Assembly (NCBI RefSeq): GCF_949987535.1
Contig: NC_080071.1
Location: forward strand, 24,451,032 to 24,515,031
Origin: Balaenoptera acutorostrata
Taxonomy: Eukaryota > Chordata > Mammalia > Artiodactyla > Balaenopteridae
Reading direction: 5' to 3'
Length of the DNA: 64,000 nucleotides
Shown here one piece after another: positions 46,284 to 56,821 of the stretch (positions within the stretch are counted from its first letter, which is position 1; every line of letters begins with the position of its first letter). The translations under genes and the position numbers were made by a program. The notes beneath the pieces were generated by a model. It saw only the letters and a program-made list of their open reading frames with translations, was not told the origin of the DNA and did no database searches.

Positions 46284-46684
46284 GACCTTACAACAAACCG
46301 CAATGTATGATACTGGTTTAAATCGTGAAATGTTAAAAAGTAATTAGCTAAAGGACAATATTGGGACAACTGGCAAAATTTGAAGATAGGGTGTTTAGAT
46401 AATAGAACTGTATCAATGTAAAATTTCCTGAATTTGATAATTAAGCTGTAGCTATAATACATAAATGAGTTTCCTTATTATTAATGAATAAAACATTGAA
46501 GTACTTAAGGATGAAGGGTCGTGATCTGTGCAAATAATTTTCAAATGGCTTAGCAAAATAAGTAAATAGACATAAAATAAAAATGTGTATATATATTATA
46601 CAGAAAATGTATACAGAGATAAAGCAAACGTGGCAACTTGTAAAATAGGTTAATCTATATCAAGGTAGTGTGAGAGTTCCTTAT
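46284..46684. other. anonymous AT-rich sequence
   Basis: No gene or nameable repeat between the L1 tail and the next SINE. Confidence 0.5.
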
Positions 46685-46696
46685 AATATTTCTGCA

Positions 46697-47024
46697 GGCT
46701 TCCCTGGTGGCACAGTGGTTATGAATCTGCCTGCCAATGCAGGGGACACGGGTTCGAGCCCTGGTCCGGGAAGATCCCACATGCCGCAGAGCAACTAGGC
46801 CCGTGAGCCACAACTGCTAAGCTTGCGCTCTAGAGCCCGTGAGCCACAACCACTGAGCCCGCGTGCCTAGAGCTCGTGCTCCGCAACAAGAGAAGCCACC
46901 ACAATGAGAAGTCTGCGCACCGCAACGGAAGAGTAGCCCCCTCTCGCCGCAGCTAGAGAAAGCGCGAACACAGCAACGAAGGCCCAATGCAGCCAAAAAT
47001 AAATAAATTTATAAAAAAAGAATG
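46697..47024 (+). mobile_element. CHR-type SINE (two-module form)
   Basis: Sense copy from 'ggcttccctggtggcacag' to an A-rich tail. Flanked by aatatttctgca (46685-46696) and aatatttttgca (47025-47036), one mismatch. The B-box 'ggttcgagccc' is intact. Two 'gccacaac' modules are present and the core is about 300 bases. Confidence 0.95.
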
Positions 47025-47036
47025 AATATTTTTGCA

Positions 47037-49472
47037 ACTCTTCTGTAGGTCTGAATATTTTTCAAAATAAAACTTAATTAAAGTGATAATAGTAGACTTA
47101 GACATATGGATCAATCTTTCCGGTAAATTTGCAAGAATAATGCTGATTTTGTTGTACTTGAAAGACAGTAGTAAATTTTGAGCTTTTGAACTGCCAAAGA
47201 TTTCTACCCTGTCTAGTTCATTATTCTTTGTTTGGAGGCAGGACAATGTTTCTCTAGAATAAGGAGTTGAGGAAGAATGCAGGGTAAGGGACTAGAAGAA
47301 ATCGTTCCTTAACTAAGAGTATCATACGCTGCTCTTTTCTATAACTAACTTTTCATTAAGGCCAAATTGACAATAATACTGATTAACAGCCTATGTTTTT
47401 TTTCCATCCTAGTTCATTAAAAGGGGAGAGACACATTTTCAGTGAAAAAATATAACCACCCACAATAATACAACTTCCATTTGCACATATCATATAAGTT
47501 CTTCAATATATTTATTCAGGTACTTCTTTATTCTATGAACTTTTTTTAGCAGTTATAAAGTGAATGGGACACCATAAGTCAAAAGGAAAAGAGACAGATG
47601 AGTGTGGAGGGTATAATTTCTCATGCCTCCATATTTTTCCCACACCCTTCTGGTGATGTTTCATCATGGGCAATGATCTCAACAACCAGTGGTAATTTAA
47701 AAGGAATAATTAGTTGGATCTGGAAGGGAAGAAGGATTTTTATGATTACTGTTATTCATAGGCTTTTTATTCTTTTTGAATTGTAGCACTGCAAAAGCTA
47801 AATTTGTTTACAAACTCAATTTTAACAGACAAAGATGATTTCCTTTATGTTTGTACTGGATCTGCAAAAATACAAACAATATGAGAATACCAGCTGTACC
47901 ACTTTCATCTAACTTTCCTCTGAAAAAAAATTTCTCACTCCTTAATTTTGATTTTCTGATACTTGCACTTTCTCCTCAAATTTGGAGAGATCAATTTTCA
48001 TTTAAATTCATGAGAATGAATAAGTTCACTTTGTATTGAAAATCTGAATTAACTAATTACCTTTTTAATTGTTTTTATTAGAATGTTGATAACTCTATGC
48101 TTAATGCTGTCTGTCCCAACTTTTCTGGAGTTGTCCTTCCTACTTAATCCTTTAGACAATTAATTTTACCCCCAAAGCAAGGCTAATTTTATCACGGGAT
48201 TACAAATAGACAAACACATATGACTAAAGCCTAACAGAGAAGCTGGAAAAAAGATGGCTGTGCACACGCCCTGTGCACACACATGCTTTAACAGATTCAA
48301 AGATAAAGATCCTTTATAAGATCTTTGAGAGTCAAAGATATCCTATAAAGAACTGTTGGCATTCAACAAGGAACTCAGTTTCTTTACCTTTAGTCCATTC
48401 TGCTCTCATGACTCACTGTGGCTCACAAAGTGGTTAAGGTTAATTCCTTTGCTAAGAAACTTCAACATGGTATTTATAGACAGAGTCATTTGTAGTCTTA
48501 TTTCAAAGAGGTCAGCAGGTGCAATATATTCTTTAGAAGAATTCTGACTCATTTCTCCAGATTGCAAGATACTGCCTTTGTCTACACAGTAAGCATTTTA
48601 GGCATCACAGGAATGAGTGGCTACATTTTAAAACTCACTAGTTTCAGGAACCTAAAAATTGTTCAAGATAAATCTGTACTATAGAATGGATTACGTTTTG
48701 AAGACTCTGATACACAGGGCCAAATATAGGTTGTATTTAGAGTATTCATACATTCAATTTGTCTGGACAGTCCTGGATTTTTCTGTTCTCCTGTTATAAT
48801 TATAAATAACTTCCCCTTTTATGTTAAAAAGAATCCTTCTTTGGATTACAAATTATATGGTCACTTTAACTATGGTGCCTATATTTGAGTATTTATATCT
48901 ACATATTTTCTCCAAATCAATAGGTTTCAATTAATTCCACATCTTTGTTTTAAATAAGATTTATCTTGATTCCCAGTAAATTCTGGGAGGAGGAGGGGTA
49001 AACTGAGCTTACACCTCACTGTGACTTGAGGAACTATTGCTTTCAAAATACACTGGTTTCTGGAATACCATTCTGGAACTGGTGCAGTGTAGCTGAAAGA
49101 TAGCTGTGCAGAGAAAAACGGTAAAAGCCCAAGTTGCTCAGACTGCTGACATTTTCAGGGCAACCGCACCTAAAACAAAACGAGTTTCAGCATTTCAAAA
49201 TAGGTCTAAAAATAAATTAAATTATACAGAATTTGATTGAGGCCATAATCACCAGACTAAAGTCCCCGGAATGTCACATTTTAAATTTTCAAGAAATACT
49301 GCTGATACATTCTTTTACCTACTGACGTCAAAATTTGGTTCATGTTTTTTACTCAGTCACACATGCGGCTCCAAATTTCCTTTCGAGCACAACACTCAGT
49401 AAGAATATCAACTTAATATGTATTTTTAACCCAATTCCTTTTCACATTTTTTAAATGTTCATATCATTTTAT
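47037..49472. other. anonymous AT-rich sequence, 2.4 kb
   Basis: No gene or nameable repeat. Small frames (for example 47598-47786) lack recognisable domains. Confidence 0.45.
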
Positions 49473-49722
49473 TTGTTAACACTTACATTGCACTTACGAG
49501 GTACCAAGAGCTTTTGCAAGTGCTTTTACAAATATAGACACTTTTAGTCCTCATAAATCCCTGTAAGATAGGTCCTATTATTATCATAGTCACCATTTCA
49601 CTGATGATGAAGTTGAGGACAGGGCAATTAGGTAACTTGCAGATCACACGATGAATATTTCAGGATTTAGACCCAAGCACTTGACTACAGAGTCCATGAC
49701 CTTAGACACTATGCTATGCTCC
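49473..49722 (-). repeat. MIR SINE, antisense, near full length
   Basis: Reversed MIR: 'ttgttaacacttacattgcac', 'gcttttacaaatatagacac', 'gataggtcctattattatc', 'ttaggtaacttgcagatcac', 'ggatttagacccaagcac' and 'agacactatgctatgct'. Confidence 0.8.
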
Positions 49723-49814
49723 TCCTTTATCATGTTTCAAATAGGCAAGAGACAACTTCCACATTATTGAAGAAGTAACCACCAGATCAAATGTTCAGAG
49801 AGTTTGCCTCAAGT

Positions 49815-49900
49815 TTAATTCATTCATTTATTTATTTAAAGAAATTATTTGTTGAGTAGCTACTTTAGGCAATGGGGAAAGAGAGGTGAATTTAAAGTAT
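49815..49900 (-). repeat. L2 3'-end trace, antisense
   Basis: 'attcattcatttatttattt' followed by 'gaaattatttgttgagtagctactttaggcaatgggg' resembles the start of reversed L2. Weak. Confidence 0.4.
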
Positions 49901-50089
49901 TTCTGAAACACCAGAAGTGTTTGTCTAAATGCATTTGAGAGAAGATTAGGAGCCTCCAAATTTAAAACATTTAAATGTTTAAAATCCGGAAACAATTTAC
50001 ATTTTTCTATCAAGATGGAAGGTGACTCTATGTCAAATATGTGTGCACCGTGTTTTAGAGACCCTACATGGACAGGAGGGGGGTTGAGG

Positions 50090-50332
50090 TGGTACAGTAG
50101 AGTTCTGAGGGCACAGGCTCTGAAAGAAGACAACCCACACTTAAATCACAGCTTTGTTATATGCTACTTGTGTAGCCTTCAGAAAGCTTATTGACGTCAG
50201 CTTCTCAATCTGGAAAATGGGAATAATCAAATACCTACTTCGTAAGATGTCGTGAGGATTAGGAAAAAATGAGATTTCAGAAGAGTACAGGCACACTGTA
50301 AGGGCTCAGTGAATGACAGTTACTATTAATAT
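50090..50332 (+). repeat. MIR SINE, near full length
   Basis: Sense MIR: 'ggtacagtagagttctgagg', 'gcacaggctctgaaag', 'tgctacttgtgtagccttcag', 'gcttctcaatctggaaaatgg', 'gtcgtgaggattagg' and 'taagggctcagtgaatgacag'. Confidence 0.85.
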
Positions 50333-52404
50333 CAGTTGAAGTGTTCATACCACACTCTACTACTTCATTCATCCCAGTTATAGAACAACATATAAGTTAC
50401 CATAGATAATTTTGCAAGCCCAGTCTTTGAACTCATTAGCAAGATACCAGTGTATACAAATATAAATAAATTAAAATCAACAAAAAGAAAAAATTCCAGG
50501 ATCTGATTTTTCACTCGAGTTATAGATAAACTGGGTGTAGGGATGGGGGAGAGCTGATTATTCCAATTCTGGAACAATGGAATTGGTAGCAAGAAGGCCC
50601 TGCCTGGTTACATTATAATCTCATTACTTCAGAAAAAGTTTTCTGGTTTTTTTTGTGCATATTTCTTGGAATCTTTAACAGAAGTTAGCACGTATTACTT
50701 CTGCCGGAATGAAAAGAAAATGCCTGGAATTTCTTGTTTGTTTTTTCTGGGTATTTCAACATGCAGCTAAAATAATTAGAAGGTCGGCTTCACCTTCATT
50801 TTTTTATATTTTAATATTTTAATTCTATAACCTCAGATATTCTAGCTAAAATTTGTAAGCCCTCTCTTCTGAAAAAAAAATTTTTATTGTTACTAGTGAT
50901 TTTTCAAATGCCACATAGGAAATACTTATGAAGTTACTCTTTCCTATTTGTTTACACTCGAGATTAACTTTCATTTCTATAGCTGAACTGTAGTTCAACC
51001 AGACATTTAGCTTTATTTTCTATTATTGAAGAAAAAGAAAGAATATTATAAAATTCTTACTTTGTAAAGATTTAGAGAGCATAATCACTATCCCTCACAT
51101 TTTCAAAAAATTTAGATTAATAATAAAAAGTACTAACAGAACTCTTTTAAATTAATTATGCTCCAGAGGGAAATTCATCATTGTAGTTACTGGCATCCTC
51201 GAAGGAGCCAATAATTAAAACAAATGTTGTGTAACTTGCACTATACTCACATTGTTCTGAATATATTTAAAATAATGAATGTTGGGGGGTGTGAAATTTC
51301 AGTAGGACACCTTCTGCTCAACTCTAGAAACATGAACTGCGCAAATAAACAAGTCCTGCAATTATAGAATGAGAACTGAATAGAAGCCAATGCACAGGAC
51401 AGTTGGGGCTGTGCATGATTAGTGGCATTTTTGTGTAGTGCTTCATTCGGGGAGCAAATTCTGAGAATAGCAGTTTAGGAATCCATAAATCCTACTGAGT
51501 TTTGGTTAAGTGATATTCATTACGAAGAACACCTGGAGGGAAGACCCGAGAACTGAGTCACAGCTAGAAAGATGAGATTACCTGAGCTCTGCATGTCTTG
51601 ATTAAGTTCCTCTGCAACCTAGGAAGAGAGCGATCTTTCTCTGCAGTCACTTCGGTAGTATTATACTGGGATAGAGTTAGCAGCTTATCTATACTATGTT
51701 CAGTTTCTGTTGCTTGTATATTTCCTCACACATTATTGTGTAATTTTGAGTAATTGATACCACTTACGATTATATTTCATTTCTGTTACATGGTATCCTA
51801 GCTGAAAGTTTATTTATTATGAATTTATTGCCTTTCATGCCTATCACTTGAATCTAAACAAATCTATAAAAATTTGAATATATTTATGTATATGTAGATA
51901 TATTCATATGCGAGTTATTGAATAAAAACTTCACTAATCAAGCTTTTCATCATAGTTTTCATAGATAATAAGCAATACTGAAAATAACTTAAAATCCAAC
52001 TCATTCTAAATAGAAAGGAGAAAAAATTCAAGGAACACTGCTAAATAGTCAAAAATTGGTACTAGTTTCTGAATCCAAGACTTGGAAAACTGCCAGCAAA
52101 TTGCTGAAATGAAAATATGAATGTGAAAAGCAGTTTTTGGAAGACGGACCCTGGTGTGGGGAGGGGCATCCCGACAGGAAAGTCCCATAGCTCCATAGGT
52201 TTGGCAATATTGAGCACTGTTAGTTCTAAATATTTTCTACACATTTTTCAATAATGATTTGGGGTTAAATTCAGTGATCTGGCAATAAGATACTATTTTT
52301 ATTGGTCAACAAAAATTAAAAAGAATACCAATTTTATTATACACAGAAAATGTGCAATTAAGTGGAATATAATTTGACAGGAGGTACCAAAGGTTTTTAG
52401 GTAC
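50333..52404. other. anonymous AT-rich sequence, 2.1 kb
   Basis: No gene or nameable repeat. Small minus-strand frames near 52006-52244 overlap in two frames and are not supported. Confidence 0.45.
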
Positions 52405-52850
52405 ACATACTGTTTTACCCAGCAATTATACTTCTAGTAGTATATACTAAGGAAAAATTAGTATGTTTTTACAATTGCGAAGAGTTGGAAATGGTAGTGT
52501 TCAATAATAGGGTATTGTCGGTAATATGTTATTTCCTTCAATGCAATATTTTGTGAATATTAAAATAATTTATGGACTGGCCATGTTATAAAGATTATAC
52601 AATCATTAAAATATATACACATTCAGGATAAAGTTTTCAGTGAGGAAAACAGGCTAGAGTTTGGTATATATAATGCTATCTTGATCATATAACACAAAAG
52701 TGGGTGTGTGTGCATATGTGAGTGTATGTGTCTTTGGTAGAAAAATTATACACAATACATGCCATCATTTTAACAGTGGCTATCTCTTAGGTTCAAGATT
52801 ATAGGTATTTTTTTTCTATCTAGTCTCTTATTTTCTAATTTTTTGACAGT
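52405..52850 (+). mobile_element. ancient L1 3' end (L1ME-like), sense
   Basis: 'ttttacccagcaattatact', 'tctagtagtatatactaagg', 'gcgaagagttggaaatgg', 'cattttaacagtggctatctc' and 'ctaattttttgacag' follow the 3' end of an old L1, including its TG-rich stretch near 52698-52730. Strong divergence. Confidence 0.65.
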
Positions 52851-54459
52851 CGAGTTACACCACTTTGAGAGAGAATAGACATGAAGTCCTTGCTGAGGTG
52901 GTGAAATCCTGTATCAGGATGTGACTGATGAAGTGTCTGCTGATACCATACAGGCCTTACAATCTCAATCCATGACTCAGAGTTGGGGCAAAAGAATTAA
53001 ATGTGTTTGGAGACACATGTAAGTTCAAGACTGTATTCAGTGTGTGGAGAAAGATAGCAGAAAAAGACATCAGAATAATTGCAAGGTTTTATGAGTATTT
53101 GATCATAAAATGATCAAATTTTGATCATTGATATGAGTATTTGATGTATTCAACTAAGAAGATCCAGGGACAGCTAGGATGGCTTGCAAATTTGCATATA
53201 TTATTATAAGAACATGTAGACATATTCTCCCTTTTATTGACCTGTGGTTGCACCACCAGAATCAGCTGACTGTGTAGACATTAAGGATCTATCTGGACTG
53301 TCCTAATCATTCACCTCTCTCCTTCTAGGTGAAGAAGGTTGGTTAGTTGTTATGCCTTTTTAGAAAAAGCTACAGGTTATTGAGTACTAGAACAAATTGC
53401 TTCATAAGATACAAGCCACATGGGAGCAAGTTAAATTACTCAACTAATAAACAACATAAGTTGTTAATTTTTACAACTCCCATATCTAGGCACAGGATGT
53501 TGAATGAGTGAGACTTCTCTAGAATGTGCTACCTGACATTTTCATCAGTGAACAGGTGTATTCCTGGGTTCTTTTAAATTTATTTTTTGCTCTCCTTCCG
53601 TTTCCTCCCTTTTCAAAATAAGTGCATTGATAAGTCCCTTCAGAGAGTTTAACTTTGAGTGGAAGAGACAGACATAGAAATAAATTAATACAAGAAAATT
53701 CCATAGCTGTTCTTGTAGAGACAAGGGGAAAAAATGTTAGGAACTGTGGACAAGGTTGCCTGAGAAATTTAGAGATCATGTAAAGGAGAGAATGGCAGGC
53801 TCTGGGAGGAGTTGGAAGGCACAAGATCGTAGGGTGTGTAGCACGAACTGAGTCTGACATTTGGCCCAAGGTGAAAAAAGTTGGAGATGTTTTAAATAAA
53901 GCAAACCCTCTTCATACCAGTAAATTAGATTTCCCTTTTAAATACTTTGGTGAATTTTGGTGAATTTTGTTAAGCCACATAATTTTGCCAGGAAATAAAA
54001 CCTTGTTGTAGGAAGGAGAGAGGATAAGAATACATTAGGACTTCTGCTCCTGAATCACACTACCCCATGCATTTTCTTCTGGATTTCCTGGATAAGGAAA
54101 TAGACACATAGTAGCTGAGGGAGTCTTAAGTAAAAATGTCTCCCAAACCTAAGTTGACAGTCCAAAACAGAGACACATTTAAGAGCAAAAAAGAGTGCCA
54201 TTAATAATAATGCAAAGATTACAGGCACACACCAGCTATCATCAACCCACTGAAATCGAACATCCTGCCAAATAGAGATTGACTTTGAATGACTGTCCTG
54301 TTTAAAATACAAAATACCTAGGATAAAGCTTGCTTCATTCATTCACCCTTTGGTGCAAATTAAATTAATCAGATTCACACCTCAAATAATCAATAAGAAT
54401 CTGTGATTAATAACTAGAATTAGGACATACAGGATGGGGTAGAGTAAGGTTTAAAAAGT
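52851..54459. other. anonymous sequence with a weak L2-like stretch
   Basis: No gene. A direct repeat 'atgagtatttgat' occurs at about 53091 and 53133 around GATCA-rich DNA. 53610-53830 loosely follows an antisense L2 ('agtggaagagacagacatag', 'ggctctgggaggagttgg'). The 116-residue minus-strand frame 53519-53869 lies across that stretch and shows no domain. Confidence 0.4.
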
Positions 54460-54672
54460 GTATCATTTGGAGGCAACAAAGTTTGCAAGCATAGACAAAT
54501 CTAGATTTTAAACCTCATCTCCACTTTGCCCTGTGATCATCAGTACTTTACTCTGAACTTCATTTTAATCTGTAAAGTGGGATAATGTCTACTCCCAAAG
54601 CTGTCATGAAAATCAGATAAAGTAATTTATATAAAGAGCCTGTACAGAATTGGAACTCAATTAACATTAATC
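54460..54672 (+). repeat. MIR SINE
   Basis: Sense MIR: 'ttttaaacctcatctccac', 'gtgatcatcagtactttactc', 'aacttcattttaatctg', 'taaagtgggataatgtctac', 'gctgtcatgaaaatcag' in order. Confidence 0.65.
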
Positions 54673-54920
54673 CTTTGGGAAAAGATCTATATTGGGTGGA
54701 GGACTATGGTCCATGAACTACAACCAAAAGAATTAAAACCCAGAGTGCACAACCATGTATATAAAAGACCTAAATAAATGTGTAGCTAAACATTACTGAT
54801 TAACACGATTAAAGAAAATGGATGGTGTACATAGAAATTTTTAGCAAAACCGGAAGAAAATTTAACGAATTTAGCTAAGAGAAGTAAATGGGAACGTGTT
54901 TAAAAATTAGTCACACAACA

Positions 54921-55217
54921 TGGGCTTCCCTGGTGGCGCAGTGGTTGAGAGTCTGCCTGCCAGTGCAGGGGACATGGGTTCGAGCCCTGGTCTGGGAAGA
55001 TCCCACATGCCGCGGAGCGACTAGGCCCGTGAGCCACAATTACTGAGCCTGCGCATCTGGAGTCTGTGCTCCGCAACGAGAGGCCGCGATAATAAGAGGC
55101 CCGCGCACCGCAATGAAGAGTGGCCCCCACTTGCCGCAACTAGAGAAAGCCCTCACACAGAAACGAAGATCCAACACAGCCATAAATAAATAAATAAATA
55201 AATAAAATTAAAAAAAA
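54921..55217 (+). mobile_element. CHR-type SINE (one-module form), youngest-looking copy
   Basis: Sense copy from 'tgggcttccctggtggcgc' to a clean (TAAA)n plus A-run tail. A perfect 19-bp duplication, aaaaattagtcacacaaca, lies at 54902-54920 and 55218-55236. A single 'gccacaat' module and a core of about 263 bases match the copy at 24502-24838. The long perfect duplication and the intact tail suggest a recent insertion. The minus-strand frame 54900-55139 is an artefact. Confidence 0.97.
54934..54987 (+). promoter_or_regulatory. internal Pol III promoter of the SINE (A and B boxes)
   Basis: A-box tggcgcagtgg at 54934-54944 and B-box ggttcgagccc at 54977-54987, both close to the tRNA consensus and correctly spaced. 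This is the tRNA-derived head that drove transcription of the element; it is not a functional tRNA gene. Confidence 0.8.
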
Positions 55218-55236
55218 AAAAATTAGTCACACAACA

Positions 55237-56815
55237 GATAATGTTGCATGTTGCATTTATTGAATTCATGCAGTCTTAATTAGTATATTCAAAGCCCTTA
55301 GGGCTGTGATGTCAATAGGTGATCTTTTCTAACACAAATATATATTTTTTTATATATAAATACCTTATTTAGTTTTTCCTGGATTTTGTTCTTTACTTGA
55401 TCTTTGAGAAATTGATTATGAAACCACCACCAATTTTGTACTTTAATTTTTGTCATCATGCACATCACCTTGAGTAATTAATACAGATTTCACTGAATAG
55501 AATTAAGAAGGGTGTTCGGAACACAGAGGTCAGTATGAGACGAGATAGTCATTTTAAGTTGTCTTGAACCCATGCAGTTATTACATGTTTCTCAAAACCG
55601 ATATTTCAAACAACAAGCAAGAATTAAATGTCCTATCAAAACAGTGAACGACAATAGAAACACTCCTAATGATTCTCAGGAAAGAAGGAATAAAGGAGAC
55701 AACAAAACCAGCAATGGAGAGATTCCACCTGCTGTAACAATGTCTTCTGACTGGTTGTCCTGGAGGAAAAAGCAGGTGAACCAAAGCAGCATGGCTCAGA
55801 CAGCCCTACCCACCAGTGCAGTCCAGTTTGAGGTTATTTTAGAAACTGAGCGGGACTAAGGTCCAAAATACACCCCAGTCCTCTCTCACTCCTTCTCCCC
55901 AATTCTTATCCACCAAGAGCCAGCTAAGGCTATTTTACCCTTTTTAGAAGTAAAAAGTAGTGCGAGACACTCCACAAAACAGTGGAAACCACAAAAAGGA
56001 GAGCTTGAACACACACAGATCCACTTAACTGAGCAAAGGGCATGGGAGCTGCCTCAACAACAATTTAACTGTCTACAGAAAGAGTACTTTGATTTTCTTA
56101 ATTAGATATTTCATACAAATTAAAGAAGCAAGAGGAAGATATGAAATGTTCAGTCATGGTGATACAAGCCTGGTACTCGGTTTTCTTGTAACACATCTGT
56201 GACAAGTGGCAATTTGACCCTCCTAACTGTTCAGTAATAGGACAAATCTCCTCACTATGGTGATTAATGTCTTCCATTGCTTCCTGGTAGTTCTATAATT
56301 TTGCTAAATGTAGACAGCACAGTAAAGAGAGAGAAAACATTCACTTTACAATAATAATAATTATTATTTGTATTGTTTTTAATAAGCTAACTTTATTACT
56401 GTAGATTTAACACTCATTATTGAGTGACCCTGAGATCAAGCTTCACTACCAATTAAGAATTCTCAAGGGAAACAGTGAAGGATGAGATGTTCTACTAGAT
56501 ATAAAATGCCAATACTGCGTAACTTGTAGAGTCGGTGGGGTAACTGTGTCAAACACAGCAATGAATTCAAGTCACAAGAGAACTTTGTGTCTGGCTATTA
56601 CACAGAGATTATTGGAGACACTAGTGAGTGATATTTTGATTTGGTGGCGAGTGAACACGGGTAACGGCTTAATAATTCCTAGTTACCAGCTCTTCTCTTT
56701 ATTAAATATTTTTCTAGTTATCTACATAGTTATAGGCTATGAAGATTATTTAATACCTTAGTTTATTAAGCAAAGAAATAGGTCCGTTAATACAATTAAG
56801 GTGAAAATTGTTCCT
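55237..56815. other. anonymous sequence, 1.6 kb
   Basis: No nameable repeat. A 95-codon + frame at 55572-55859 is one of the longest outside repeats; its second half (SSDWLSWRKKQ-like, then VQFEVILETERD) reads more like protein than its surroundings, but I recognise no family and see no splice or start context. Confidence 0.4.
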
Positions 56816-56821
56816 AAGAAC

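Noticed and set aside
53519..53869. 116-residue minus-strand frame
   Set aside because: Overlaps a weak L2-like stretch and shows no recognisable domain.
54900..55139. 79-residue minus-strand frame, and a possible tRNA gene in the same place
   Set aside because: It is the SINE. The A and B boxes are the tRNA-derived promoter, but there is no cloverleaf acceptor stem and the body is unrelated to tRNA.
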